The notes under the pieces are model-generated. The model worked only from the letters and a program-made list of their open reading frames with translations, was not told the DNA's origin and made no database searches. Position numbers and translations under genes: made by a program. From Planctomycetales bacterium (GTDB lineage: Bacteria; Planctomycetota; Planctomycetia; Pirellulales; Pirellulaceae), in NCBI GenBank assembly GCA_020426625.1, contig JAGQPR010000008.1, positions 1-46,590 of the forward strand: a DNA stretch of 46,590 nucleotides, written 5' to 3'. Of this stretch, positions 36,623 to 46,426 are shown piece by piece; position 1 is the stretch's first letter; each line of letters begins with the position of its first letter.

Positions 36623-39600
36623 ATGGCTATTACCTGGAAAGATCTTCCTGCGGACTGGTTGGTTGATGAACCCAATGTCGCACTCGGCTGGCGCGAATCG
36701 GGCGCAGAAAAGGCTGCCACCGTTTCTCGCGAGGAGCAGCTCCGCGACTATGTGCATATGCAGCTGGCGGTTTCTGGATTGGTCGTGCCCCAACTAGAAA
36801 ATACCCCTTCGATCTGGAGCAGCGGAGTCCTTTCCAACCTGCGAGAAAAGAACCGCTTACTGTCCGAGCACAAGGCACCTGTGTCTTGCCGGATTGCAGA
36901 ATTCCTTCGCAAACACTTCCAGGATACTCCTGAGCTCACGCCCTTTGAAATGCCGTCAGCGTTGTGCTTGGACCACCACGGCATGGCTCGGCTGTTGAGT
37001 TTGCCCGTTAACCGAGATGAATTCCACAATGAGTTGATTTCCAGCTATCGTGCTTTCAATGGTATCGTCCATAACCCGCGCGCGGATCGGCGAACAACTA
37101 AGGGCACATTTCATGTTTGTGAAGGCGGCTTACCCGTTCCGGACGACAAACGAGCTGTGCCAAAGGCGGTCTTTGCCAAGCTATTTCAAGCAGCGCTCAA
37201 GCCGCCCAAGAATCTGATGCGGTTGCCGTATTGTTCAGAGGTAGAAGGCAATGCAGAGACCTTTGTTTCGTTGTTGGTTCGTCCTCTCGTGTGCCCCACC
37301 GTTCCAGGCTTCTGTCGCTACAAACAGATGGAGGTTGCCTTTTTTGCACCCGGCGGGCTTATTGGCAATTTGGATTTCGTCGAGTCCATTTTTGGCAACG
37401 GCGGTGATCCATTGCTACCAGAAAACGACGCCGGATTAGATGTACTGCATTGGTCCGGACATACTGGATGCGTGATTCTCGCCCCGCAGCTGTGCAACTT
37501 GACCAAAGCGGAATTGGGATTGCCCAAGTGGGAAGACGCAACGGAACGGCAGCGTCGCGACCAAATGTGCTACGAACAGGAAGATGAAAAGTACAACGAT
37601 GGCGTAGCTTTCAAGGTGACTTGTCGCACCAACGAAGGCGTCATCGTCACGTTGATCGCGGACAACTATTTCGGTTACTGCAAGAAGGAAGTAAAGACTC
37701 AGATCAGCTATGCAGCCAACTTGATGGGTAATGTCGAGGAAGAGCACGCTGGCGGGGCCTTGGCTTTCCCGAGTTGGGCACTGGGGGATGAATTTCAACT
37801 GAATAGTCAAAAATATAACGGGCGAACGTTTGATGACGTTCGCCGTGACTATGCCGATTTCATGCACATCATGCCTGAAGGGTACGGACAGGACCGTCGC
37901 TGTGAAAACTTGTACTACATTCCCGAGAATGCCAAGGCCAGTTTGTATGACCAACAAATTCGCTGGACGCGAGATGGTCATGAATACGGCATTCCTCTCC
38001 GGCCAGGCAAAGTGTATATGGCCCCAAGTGGCTACCGTATCAAAATGGAAAAGCACCCCAAGGCACCTTCCTGGCGGTTGATTGGTACCAGTGCCGAAGG
38101 CATCACTTGCCACAAGCCATGCACGGTTAGCGGTGGTGGAAAAAGCGAGATCAGCAAATCCCTTAGAGACTACATGCTGAGCGGTCCGCTGTACGTCAAC
38201 GATTTAGAACGCGATTTCGAACAACTAGAAGAGCTGTTCACCAAGGATTACTCTACGCGTTGGCGCCCCGACTCCAAAGAAAAGCCGGATTACGAGCAGG
38301 CCAAGAGTCGTCCGATTCTGGATCCGCGGCGTAGCCTGGGTAGCGTGATCAAACTGCTTACTCCCTCACGAGACTATACGGACCGCTACAATTCATGGCT
38401 CAAACGCATCCCAGGTTATATCTATGCCATGGCTTTCATCATCAAGCGATTTTCCAAGCCTGAGTGGGAAGGCGATTGGCGACAAAACTTCACTGTTGAC
38501 ATGGTCAATGGCGAGCCAGGGCACGAGCTGAAGTATCGCAATCGCACGCTGGTGGGCATGTACCTGCGAGTTGGCCTGGACAGCGAAAAGAGGTGGCAAA
38601 CGTATAAGCTGCGTCAGGATTTCGCCGCTGCTGCCAAAATTCAGCTCGAGGACGATATCAGTGCTTCTGTGGTCGTACCCGGGCGTGCGCTCGACCCGGA
38701 TTTTGACGAATCGCTCAGTTACAAGTTTGTTGCCAACTGCGAATACCGTTTATTCCAACGCCCAGACGACGCGATCCACCGCGGACTCGACAAGCAGACG
38801 GAGCAGGATATGGCTCAGTTGGGAAATTTTTTCTGCAACTTCGAACCCTTGGATCGGGCGGCAGCGGAAGCCATCCTGGCAGATGTCCTCAATTTCGACA
38901 ATTACACTTCCCCCATGCAGAATGCGATTACCGAATCACTTGACAAGCACTCGAGTTTCGTCGTCAGCTCGGCTCACCCGCGTTTGGTTGACGGACAGCC
39001 CACTAAGAATCCTCGCTATCTGCAAGATCGCCCTGATCTGTCCGATCCACAAGAGACTTATATTGCCACGCAAAGCGTCCGCCTTTACCGCAAGCTGAAG
39101 GCTGATGCTCCGGTGCATCAGCCTGTAACCGCGGTGCTGTCTGGGCGTCGCAATAACGCACCAGACAAGGCCGCTGGCATTCGATCTCTAGCAGTCTACA
39201 ACCCGATCCATTACCAAGAGCTGCCCGAGTTGTTCATGGACTATACCTGCTCCTTGACTGGCAAGAGTCCTTCCACGACCGGGGCGGGAAGTGAGGGAGC
39301 ACTGACCAAAGGGCCTTTTAATGCGCTGCTGCCAATCCACGATTTGAACGCGGCGTTTGTCAGCATGGTACTGACCAACATCGGCGGTTTTTCGACAGCC
39401 GCTGGCTCCATCGGTTCTTTCATCGAAGTCGGACACGATGTCAGCTTTCTAGTGCCCGAACTGTGGTGCCGGCTAACCGCTGCGGAAAAAGAACCGAAAT
39501 TCTTGATTGAGGAAGGCATGCTGGAGCCCGTTGAGGACTTTGAATTTGCTGGCCGTACCGTACTGGCCAGCCGCTTGGGCTATCGCATAACATCGCGATT

Positions 39601-40159
39601 TGTGCGGCGATTTTTCGGCAGAATGTTCGACAACCCAGACAAGGTATTCGACGAACGCATCCTCCGCCCCGAAACGCAAGATATGGAGGGGTTTGCCGAC
39701 GGCGTGGACCACATCGTTGAAGCCCAGCGGCGGGTCGCACAGCATTATTTTGAAGACGGTAGCTATGAAGCCGCTGTGCCGCCGCTGCAAGTGGTCTTGT
39801 CTGTAATGCTCGACGGGCATTGGCAAGGAAAGCAGATTTCCGACCCTGAAGTTCGCAAGATGTTTGAGCGAGATGCGCTACTGAACAGCCAGTGGTATCG
39901 CGATCGCCTTTGCGCTAAACAGACTGCAGATGTCGAGCTCTGGAAGCGACACCGCGCTTATTTGACTGAGTATTGCAAGAAGGTTACGCACGCGGAAGTT
40001 GTAGAGCGGATGGACTTGCACGCTCGGATTCAACAGGCCAACGAGCGCCTTGAGTTTTTTGAAAGCGATAAATACTTGGAACAACTGCAAGGCACCTTGG
40101 GCGCCGATCCAACTCTGGTATTTAGCAAAGTTGCTATGAATCTCGTCGAATCAGTGTAG
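36623..40159 (+). CDS. Putative PPi-dependent phosphoenolpyruvate carboxykinase
   Basis: This very large soluble protein (1178 residues) has no signal peptide or membrane helix. I assign it tentatively to the PPi-type PEPCK family (EC 4.1.1.38, about 1100-1200 residues, known from Propionibacterium and Entamoeba), which makes PEP and PPi from oxaloacetate and phosphate, or the reverse. The basis is overall length and the blocks TVSGGGKSEISKS (about 501-513, a phosphate-loop-like segment), STTGAGSEGALTKGPFN (about 883-899) and GGFSTAAGSIG, which I recall from that family. Many homologues are annotated only as hypothetical. ATG 36623 is preferred over the upstream TTG; the ribosome site is weak. 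The identification rests on memory, not an alignment. Confidence 0.58.
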   Translation: MAITWKDLPADWLVDEPNVALGWRESGAEKAATVSREEQLRDYVHMQLAVSGLVVPQLENTPSIWSSGVLSNLREKNRLLSEHKAPVSCRIAEFLRKHFQDTPELTPFEMPSALCLDHHGMARLLSLPVNRDEFHNELISSYRAFNGIVHNPRADRRTTKGTFHVCEGGLPVPDDKRAVPKAVFAKLFQAALKPPKNLMRLPYCSEVEGNAETFVSLLVRPLVCPTVPGFCRYKQMEVAFFAPGGLIGNLDFVESIFGNGGDPLLPENDAGLDVLHWSGHTGCVILAPQLCNLTKAELGLPKWEDATERQRRDQMCYEQEDEKYNDGVAFKVTCRTNEGVIVTLIADNYFGYCKKEVKTQISYAANLMGNVEEEHAGGALAFPSWALGDEFQLNSQKYNGRTFDDVRRDYADFMHIMPEGYGQDRRCENLYYIPENAKASLYDQQIRWTRDGHEYGIPLRPGKVYMAPSGYRIKMEKHPKAPSWRLIGTSAEGITCHKPCTVSGGGKSEISKSLRDYMLSGPLYVNDLERDFEQLEELFTKDYSTRWRPDSKEKPDYEQAKSRPILDPRRSLGSVIKLLTPSRDYTDRYNSWLKRIPGYIYAMAFIIKRFSKPEWEGDWRQNFTVDMVNGEPGHELKYRNRTLVGMYLRVGLDSEKRWQTYKLRQDFAAAAKIQLEDDISASVVVPGRALDPDFDESLSYKFVANCEYRLFQRPDDAIHRGLDKQTEQDMAQLGNFFCNFEPLDRAAAEAILADVLNFDNYTSPMQNAITESLDKHSSFVVSSAHPRLVDGQPTKNPRYLQDRPDLSDPQETYIATQSVRLYRKLKADAPVHQPVTAVLSGRRNNAPDKAAGIRSLAVYNPIHYQELPELFMDYTCSLTGKSPSTTGAGSEGALTKGPFNALLPIHDLNAAFVSMVLTNIGGFSTAAGSIGSFIEVGHDVSFLVPELWCRLTAAEKEPKFLIEEGMLEPVEDFEFAGRTVLASRLGYRITSRFVRRFFGRMFDNPDKVFDERILRPETQDMEGFADGVDHIVEAQRRVAQHYFEDGSYEAAVPPLQVVLSVMLDGHWQGKQISDPEVRKMFERDALLNSQWYRDRLCAKQTADVELWKRHRAYLTEYCKKVTHAEVVERMDLHARIQQANERLEFFESDKYLEQLQGTLGADPTLVFSKVAMNLVESV

Positions 40160-40819
40160 TTTACTTCTCCACAGACGATGTTTCTTATTAAGCATCCAGG
40201 AGTTGCTCCGCCACTTCTCGGCCAACGCTACCGCTGGGTAAACGCAACTAACACCCCCTTCCGAAAGGTGCGTCGAGAACGACGTAACTTTCGGAAGGAG
40301 GGTGACTCGTGCTTGGCACTAACGTCGTTTAGCGTGCCTCGGCTTCATGCAACTCGCGGTCTGGAGCGTTAGTGGCTAAGTGCGCGTGGAGCAATTACCC
40401 CTCCCCTCGCGCACCGCTTCGCCTGGCCCACTGGCGATTCTCCCGAGAAGACGTGAGTAAGACTGGGTGGCGTTCGCCAAGAAATACCGCCATCTTCCAA
40501 AAAAATTCTCGACTGGCGGTGTAAGTGGGCCGCTGGCTGGCAGTACTGGTAGAAGAAGCGAGTCTCAGTGGCGTTGAAACTCTGAGGAACTAGCGCTCTG
40601 TCAACATTGGGAAGTGCGTAAGCATCTTGCTTGCCATGCGCATCATCACGTGGAATCGACAAGCTGGAAGCTTATCCCACGTAATCACTGCTCCCTAAAT
40701 CTTGATGTTGGCAGAGCAAAAGCCCTTAACAACTAGTGCCGCCAGCAATGGCGAACTCAAGCCAAAATACTCAAGGGTTTGAACGTCCCCATCATCTCAG
40801 TCACTTTTCGGAGAGTACG
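40160..40819. other. Long intergenic region
   Basis: About 660 bases with no supportable gene. It contains the strong stem-loop at 40252-40304, listed separately, and towards the right end the promoter and the ribosome site CGGAGAG of the methyltransferase gene. The remaining sequence is GC-rich with short random frames on both strands. Confidence 0.45.
40252..40304. terminator. Long two-part stem-loop after the putative PEPCK gene
   Basis: CCTTCCGAAAG (40257-40267) pairs perfectly with CTTTCGGAAGG (40288-40298). Inside, CGTCG-AGAA-CGACG forms a second 5-bp stem after a 3x3 internal loop, and flanking CACCC/GGGTG can extend the base. It begins about 95 bases after the stop codon. There is no T-run on the plus strand, so it may be a Rho-dependent or mRNA 3'-protecting structure rather than a classic terminator. 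Confidence 0.5.
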
Positions 40820-41866
40820 ATGAACGAACAGAATCTACACGCATTGGTTGGTAATGTATTGCAAGACTTGGGCGGCGCATTCTCGGTCCCGTTGGTTCAA
40901 ATTGGAGAGCAACTTGGTATCTACGAATCACTGAGCGCGCACGGTCCGTGTACAGCCGGAGAATTGGCCAAACAGACGGGGCTGGCAGAACGTTACTTGA
41001 AAGAGTGGCTTTGCGCCCAAGCCGCATCCAACTACGTAACCTTCGAGCAGGAAAGCGGTTGCTTTTCCATGACTGCCGAGCAAGCGTTTGTATTCGCTAC
41101 GCCCGAAAGTCCCTTTTACTTGGCACCTGCTTTCGGGGCGGCCGCCGCATTTCAGAATAATGAACCGCAAGTCCGCGAAGCATTTACAACAGGCAACGGG
41201 GTGTCGTGGGGCGATCAGACCAAGTGCTTGTCGTGCGCCGTAGCCAGGTTCTTCCGGCCCGGCTACCAAAACCATTTGGTACAAGCTTGGCTGCCTGCGA
41301 TCGAAGGAATGGTTGAAAAATTGGAGCGAGGTACCCGCGTCGCTGATGTCGGCTGTGGACACGGCATTACTTCAGTCATCATGGCTCAGGCATTTCCGAA
41401 TTCGGAGTTTGTCGGCTTGGATTTTCACGAGGAGTCGATTTTGGCGGCCCGAGCTCACGCAACAGCACATGGCTTGAACAACATTTCTTTCGAAGTCAGT
41501 CGAGCTAAAGAAATGCCCGGAAAATACGATCTGATCACTCTGTTTGATTGCTTGCACGACATGGGTGATCCGGTCGGAGGCATGCAGCACATCCGAGCTT
41601 CATTGAATGAAGGCGGCGCCTGCATGATTGTGGAGCCTATGGCCAGCGATCGAATCGCTGACAATTTGAATCCTGTCGGGCGCATGTACTATTGTGCTTC
41701 AACGATGGTCTGTGTACCCACGTCATTGGCTCAGGAAAATGGAGCTGCCCTGGGAGCACAAGCAGGGGAACAACGTTTGAAAGACATAATCGTCAGGCAG
41801 GCAGGTTTCCAATCGTGCGAACGCATCGCTGAAACGCCATTCAATCTCGTATTGAAAGCCGTATAG
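40820..41866 (+). CDS. Class I SAM-dependent methyltransferase with N-terminal winged helix
   Basis: The 348-residue product has an N-terminal winged-helix/dimerisation domain (about 10-95: IGEQLGIYESLSAHGPCTAGELAKQTGLAERYLKEWL) and a Rossmann methyltransferase domain with motif I VADVGCGHG (174-182), acidic motif VGLDFHEESI and ITLFDCLHDM. This layout matches Rv2258c-like and O-methyltransferase-type small-molecule methyltransferases. The substrate is unknown. ATG 40820 has GGAGAG five bases upstream; the longer frame is unsupported. It appears monocistronic, with long gaps on both sides. Confidence 0.87.
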   Translation: MNEQNLHALVGNVLQDLGGAFSVPLVQIGEQLGIYESLSAHGPCTAGELAKQTGLAERYLKEWLCAQAASNYVTFEQESGCFSMTAEQAFVFATPESPFYLAPAFGAAAAFQNNEPQVREAFTTGNGVSWGDQTKCLSCAVARFFRPGYQNHLVQAWLPAIEGMVEKLERGTRVADVGCGHGITSVIMAQAFPNSEFVGLDFHEESILAARAHATAHGLNNISFEVSRAKEMPGKYDLITLFDCLHDMGDPVGGMQHIRASLNEGGACMIVEPMASDRIADNLNPVGRMYYCASTMVCVPTSLAQENGAALGAQAGEQRLKDIIVRQAGFQSCERIAETPFNLVLKAV

Positions 41867-42171
41867 TGCGGGCCTGAGTACCGAACCGCAGACGCGAGTC
41901 AGAGTGCGTGGCAAGACCGAAATGGTTTTGCCAGCGTTCGGTGGAAAGGCTCAATGGGCTGCGGAAAAACTGCTGTCTGTTCATTCTATTATCAGCACTT
42001 CAGAATGTGATGGATACAATGGAAAGCGCTGAGTTGATAACATTATGTGCCAAGGCAATCGGATCCAAATCTCAATGTGCCATCGCTCTCAGACGCAGAT
42101 GCTCAGAAAAGAACGCCGAAGAGGTTTCTAATTCTCTGCAGCGATTGCGTCACCCTTGCTGAGGATCTCGC
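41867..42171. other. Intergenic region before the second ECF sigma gene
   Basis: About 305 bases. A 50-codon frame from ATG 42010 to 42162 ends 9 bases before the sigma gene but has no clear ribosome site or known domain, so it is not called. GAGGA at 42161-42165 is the sigma gene ribosome site. Confidence 0.4.
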
Positions 42172-42816
42172 ATGGATAACGAACAACTGGAGAGGCAATT
42201 GATCGAAGGCAATGCCCCGCAAGTTCTCGGTCAATTATTCCTCAACTATCAAGAGCGATTGAGTAAGATTGTTCATTTCCGAATGGACGGTCGGCTTAGG
42301 TCTCGAATTGACGTTGCTGATGTCCTGCAGGAGGCTTTCCTAGAAGCAACTCAACGGGTGCAGGATTACCGCGATTGCTCGAACGAGATTTCATTCTTCC
42401 TGTGGTTGCGGTTCATCGTGCTACAAAAGCTGACGCAATTGCACCGCCACCATTTGGGCGTCCAAGCTCGCGACGCTAATCGGGATGTGCCGATTTTTGC
42501 CCGCGCGACCACACAAGCCACTTCGGTCGTATTGGCGGCGCAATTGCTCGGAAAAATCACCAGTCCTAGCGGTGCCGCGATTCGCGAAGAGAACAAACGC
42601 AATTTGGAAGCGGCGTTGGGACAGATGGAGAGTATTGATCGAGAAGTCTTGGCGCTGCGGCACTTTGAACACTTGAGTAATAGCGAGACCGCGAGGCTAC
42701 TCGAGCTCAGTGAGTCGGCCGCATGCAATCGCTATTTTCGCGCAGTGCGACGACTGAAAACCATCATGGAACAAATCCATGGTCCTTCGGGTATCTTCTC
42801 ACGAACCAACGATTGA
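42172..42816 (+). CDS. ECF-type RNA polymerase sigma factor
   Basis: This 214-residue sigma-70 family protein has region 2 with VHFRMDGRLRSRIDVADVLQEAFLEATQRVQDYR and FFLWLRFIVLQKLTQLHRHHLG, and region 4 with MESIDREVLALRHFEHLSNSETARLLELSESAACNRYFRAVRRLK. It belongs to the longer planctomycete ECF group (TIGR02984-like) with an insert between regions 2 and 4 (about 95-145), distinct from the sigma factor at 10.0-10.6 kb. GAGGA six bases before the ATG gives a good start. The WD40 kinase gene begins 17 bases after the stop, so the two form an operon. Confidence 0.92.
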   Translation: MDNEQLERQLIEGNAPQVLGQLFLNYQERLSKIVHFRMDGRLRSRIDVADVLQEAFLEATQRVQDYRDCSNEISFFLWLRFIVLQKLTQLHRHHLGVQARDANRDVPIFARATTQATSVVLAAQLLGKITSPSGAAIREENKRNLEAALGQMESIDREVLALRHFEHLSNSETARLLELSESAACNRYFRAVRRLKTIMEQIHGPSGIFSRTND

Positions 42817-42833
42817 TTTCCTGGCGATTTGCA

Positions 42834-45800
42834 ATGAGTAGTAGTGCGCGTACAAATCAGGACGAGTTGACTTTAGATCAGATTGCTGAGCATTTCTTGG
42901 CACGAATCCGCGCCGGTGAACGCCCCTCTGTGCGAGAGTACGTGGTCAATCATCCCGATCTAGCGGCAGAAATCGAGGAACTTTTTCCAACGCTTGCCTC
43001 CCTAGAGCAATATGACGCCGCAGACCAGGACTTGCCTGCCACCAGCTTCGATGCGCCACAGCAACTAGGCGAATACAGTATCGTTCGTGAAATTGGTCGT
43101 GGTGGCATGGGCGTTGTGTATGAAGCGCTGCACACGAAGCTACAGCGGCGGGTCGCGCTCAAGGTCTTGCCCTCCGTGGCTTCTACAAATCAGGCCAAGC
43201 GATTCTTGCGCGAGGCGCGAGCGGCAGGCCAATTGCATCACACGAATATCGTTCCCATTTTCGACGTAGGAGAAGCAAATGGGATTCACTATTATGCCAT
43301 GCAGTTCATCCATGGCCAGAATCTGGACGTCGTGCTCGATGAATTACGGCGGTTGGATAGGCAAACATCGAAAACGGATGACTGGAACCCTAAGCTGAAT
43401 TCTCAAATCCAATTCAGTCAACGAGTTTCTGAGTCGACCGTCGCACTGTGGACCGGTGGAACGCCGATTGTCGCTAACTTACAATCGGCGACACCTGAGG
43501 TTATAGATGAATCCTCCGGTACTGGCACGCGAGAAAATCCACTGGGGTCCGGTACCGCAAGTGGCGCATCATCGCAGTGGTCGCTACAGAGCAACGCTTC
43601 GCTCGACTATTACAAGCGAGTTGCTGCTGGAGCGAGACAAGTAGCCGAAGCGCTTGCGCATGCCCACAGCCACGGAGTACTTCATCGCGACATTAAGCCG
43701 TCAAATCTGCTGCTGGATACTGAGGGAGTTATTTGGGTATCCGACTTTGGCTTGGCCAAAGACGACAGTGAGAATCTAACACACACTGGCGATATCATTG
43801 GCACTTTGCGGTACATGTCACCCGAACGATTCTCCGGAACTGCCGACGCTCGCAGCGATGTCTACAGTCTCGGTTTGACTCTGTATGAAATGTGTACGTT
43901 ACGCTATGCCTTTCAGGAGACGGATCGGGCGCAGTTGATGCAACAGATTACAAATCGCGATCCGGTTGCACCCAGACGCATCCGTCCAGAGATACCACTG
44001 GACTTGGAAACAGTAATTCTAAAAGCAATCGCGCGAGAGCCGATCGCCCGATACCAATCCGCCCGACAGTTGGCCGCAGATTTGGAGAGATTCGTCGCTG
44101 ATTTGCCTGTGTTGGCGCGTCGTGTTTCGTTTGGCGAGAAAGCGTGGCGTTGGTGCCGTCGTAACCCAAGCTATGCGTTGCTTTTTGGCTGCCTGGCGAT
44201 GATGCTGGCCTTCGTCGTGCTCGGGGCACTTGGTTTCGCGATTCAAGCTCTACAACATGCTCGAGAGCTGCGGCAGGAGACGCTTCGAGCTGTCGAAGCA
44301 GAGCAAGAAGCTCGCAAGGCGAATCTTAGATCGAACCGATCATTGTATAAGTCGTATGTTGGCTATGCGAATGCCAGTCGATGGAGCCAGCGTCGCGGCC
44401 AGCGGTACGAAACGATAGATCAACTCAGAAATGCCGCCTCACTTCTACCGATGCTCGAATGGAGCAATGATGAGGTGGCAGCGGAAACCCTCAAGCTCAG
44501 AAATGCTGCTATCGCAGCGATGCCGTTGGTTGACGTGCAGGAGATCGCTAGTTGGCCAACTCATTCATTTGCACGTGGCGCTATTAGCGCAGATGGAAGA
44601 CTTGCCGCGTGGTCCGAAGATGACGGATTGCTTATGGTCCGCGACGTGGATCGCGACCAAATAATAGCCAGCTTGCAAGGGCCAGCCGAACAAGCATGGG
44701 TTGTGCGTTTCGATCCTAGCGGCCAGTTTATTTCCGCCAAATTTCATGACGATGTTCCCCTGACGCCCGCCAAGCTGCTGGTGTGGGAAATTCCCTCTAA
44801 GCGGAAAGTATTGGACATCCGCCACGGGTTGGGCACCGGCGCTATTGCCTTTGATCCCGCAAAGGCGGAAATGGTACTTTGCCGGAATTCGGGAAGCTTA
44901 GAATTCTACTCGCTCCCAGCAGGAGAACTGCAGCGGACATTGGATTTGGGCAGCGACGTCAAGATTCTAGCCTACAACCCAAGTGGTCAGCTTAGTTATA
45001 CAACGGGCGATGGCGTTGTACGTATCGTCCAGCCTGATGGTGAGGGAAGCACCTACACGTTTCCCGCAGCGGTCCACTCTTATGAATGGTTGGCCAATGG
45101 CGACTTGGTTGTCGGAGGTCGAGATGGATCAATCCACCACCGAAGCGCAGCCAGCGGCGAGATTCGCAGCTTCGGCAAGCATTCCGACAGCGTCGCTCAG
45201 ATTCTGTCATCCCCAGATGACGGCCTCTTGGTTTCCGAGGCGTGGGGTGGGACACGCCGCATCTATGATCTGCGCAGCGAGGAGTCTTTGCTTAGCCTTG
45301 AATCATTCAACATAGATGGAATAGCCCGTGTGGAAAATCGGATTTGTCTTTCCGTACCCTATGCGTCGCGCGGTGTATGGCGTTTGGCAACAGGTGCTCC
45401 ACTGCATGAAATCCATACCAACGCAGGGCGTCACTGGGATGTAGTCGCTCACCCAATCCACGAATCCATAGTGGCCGTCACTTGCGAACACGGTGTGGAT
45501 CTTTGGGATATCGATCGGGACCAACGCATCTTGGTCATTCCTGGCGTGGATGTAAGCCAACTTGCTTTCTCCCCCGATGGCTCGCGGCTCTACGTAGCTT
45601 CTACTGGCAAAGAGGCTCCGGTGGTTCACTCACTAACCTTCAACGTCGACAGTCGCGGTGAGATCGATGTTGTTCTCGATTGGTCTAGCCCCATTCCCAA
45701 CTTGAATGTGGAACGCCCGCCAGGCAGAACCAACCACCTAGCGCTCGATAGTCAGGGCAAAAGACTGGTCATTCTGAACGGCCTGGATCAAGCCCATGTA

Positions 45801-46352
45801 GTCGACACATCTCAAAGTACCCAGCCGGTAGTATTGGGCAAACATCATATGGTTAGCCGTGTCGACATTAGTCCCGATGGAAGTCAGGTCGTGACGTCAA
45901 CTTGGAATGGTGAAGGCATCCGCATTTGGAGCGCCCTTACCGGGGATATGCTGAAGGATTTGGCGCCGCGTGTTGGCAATTCCTGGCCCGCTTACAGCCC
46001 GGACGGACGTTGGCTCGTGGCAACCAGCAAAGAAAATGACTACGTATGGGATACAGAGAGTTGGCAGCGTCGGGTTATTGAACGAGGCGATCATGCGGGG
46101 TTCGAAGGCAGAATTGCTTTCAGCCCTAATAGTAATCTGGCCGTAATCTGGAAAACCCAATTTATACCGAGGCTAATTGACTTGGTAACCGGCCGGGAAA
46201 TTGCTGCCCTTGAGTCGCCAAACCGCCGTGGCGGTGTGCCAGTGTTCACGCGCTCAGGTCGAAGATTAGTGATTGCCAGTTCAGGATGCTTGCAGATTTG
46301 GGATATGGAGAAAATGCAAGCGGAATTGGCAGAGCTTGGACTCGATTGGTAG
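42834..46352 (+). CDS. Membrane serine/threonine protein kinase with WD40-type propeller
   Basis: This 1172-residue kinase has an N-terminal helical region (FLARIRAGERPSVREYVVNHPDLAAEIEELFP, about 21-52) shared by many sigma-linked planctomycete kinases. The kinase domain (about 80-420) has GRGGMG, Lys110, HRDIKPSN (His284), DFG (304-306) and SPE (329-331). An 85-residue Ser/Thr-rich insert (about 172-258) separates the N-lobe hinge from the C-lobe. A transmembrane helix (446-471), a coiled coil (472-500) and a long WD40/beta-propeller region (about 560-1165, repeated FSPDGS..., ISPDGSQ, YSPDGRWL) follow. Catalytic residues are intact. The start ATG 42834 is set by the adjacent sigma stop; the ribosome site is weak. 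Confidence 0.93.
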   Translation: MSSSARTNQDELTLDQIAEHFLARIRAGERPSVREYVVNHPDLAAEIEELFPTLASLEQYDAADQDLPATSFDAPQQLGEYSIVREIGRGGMGVVYEALHTKLQRRVALKVLPSVASTNQAKRFLREARAAGQLHHTNIVPIFDVGEANGIHYYAMQFIHGQNLDVVLDELRRLDRQTSKTDDWNPKLNSQIQFSQRVSESTVALWTGGTPIVANLQSATPEVIDESSGTGTRENPLGSGTASGASSQWSLQSNASLDYYKRVAAGARQVAEALAHAHSHGVLHRDIKPSNLLLDTEGVIWVSDFGLAKDDSENLTHTGDIIGTLRYMSPERFSGTADARSDVYSLGLTLYEMCTLRYAFQETDRAQLMQQITNRDPVAPRRIRPEIPLDLETVILKAIAREPIARYQSARQLAADLERFVADLPVLARRVSFGEKAWRWCRRNPSYALLFGCLAMMLAFVVLGALGFAIQALQHARELRQETLRAVEAEQEARKANLRSNRSLYKSYVGYANASRWSQRRGQRYETIDQLRNAASLLPMLEWSNDEVAAETLKLRNAAIAAMPLVDVQEIASWPTHSFARGAISADGRLAAWSEDDGLLMVRDVDRDQIIASLQGPAEQAWVVRFDPSGQFISAKFHDDVPLTPAKLLVWEIPSKRKVLDIRHGLGTGAIAFDPAKAEMVLCRNSGSLEFYSLPAGELQRTLDLGSDVKILAYNPSGQLSYTTGDGVVRIVQPDGEGSTYTFPAAVHSYEWLANGDLVVGGRDGSIHHRSAASGEIRSFGKHSDSVAQILSSPDDGLLVSEAWGGTRRIYDLRSEESLLSLESFNIDGIARVENRICLSVPYASRGVWRLATGAPLHEIHTNAGRHWDVVAHPIHESIVAVTCEHGVDLWDIDRDQRILVIPGVDVSQLAFSPDGSRLYVASTGKEAPVVHSLTFNVDSRGEIDVVLDWSSPIPNLNVERPPGRTNHLALDSQGKRLVILNGLDQAHVVDTSQSTQPVVLGKHHMVSRVDISPDGSQVVTSTWNGEGIRIWSALTGDMLKDLAPRVGNSWPAYSPDGRWLVATSKENDYVWDTESWQRRVIERGDHAGFEGRIAFSPNSNLAVIWKTQFIPRLIDLVTGREIAALESPNRRGGVPVFTRSGRRLVIASSGCLQIWDMEKMQAELAELGLDW

Positions 46353-46426
46353 TCCTGCAGGAAGCTCCGATCAAACGCAACGGAATCTCCATAGAGTCCC
46401 CTGGCTAGCTCGGCAAGGGAAGGCGA

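Noticed and set aside
41908..42162. Short plus-strand frame just before the second ECF sigma gene
   Set aside because: No recognisable domain or ribosome site; the first half is Arg/Cys-rich and random-looking. A 50-codon part from 42010 cannot be excluded.
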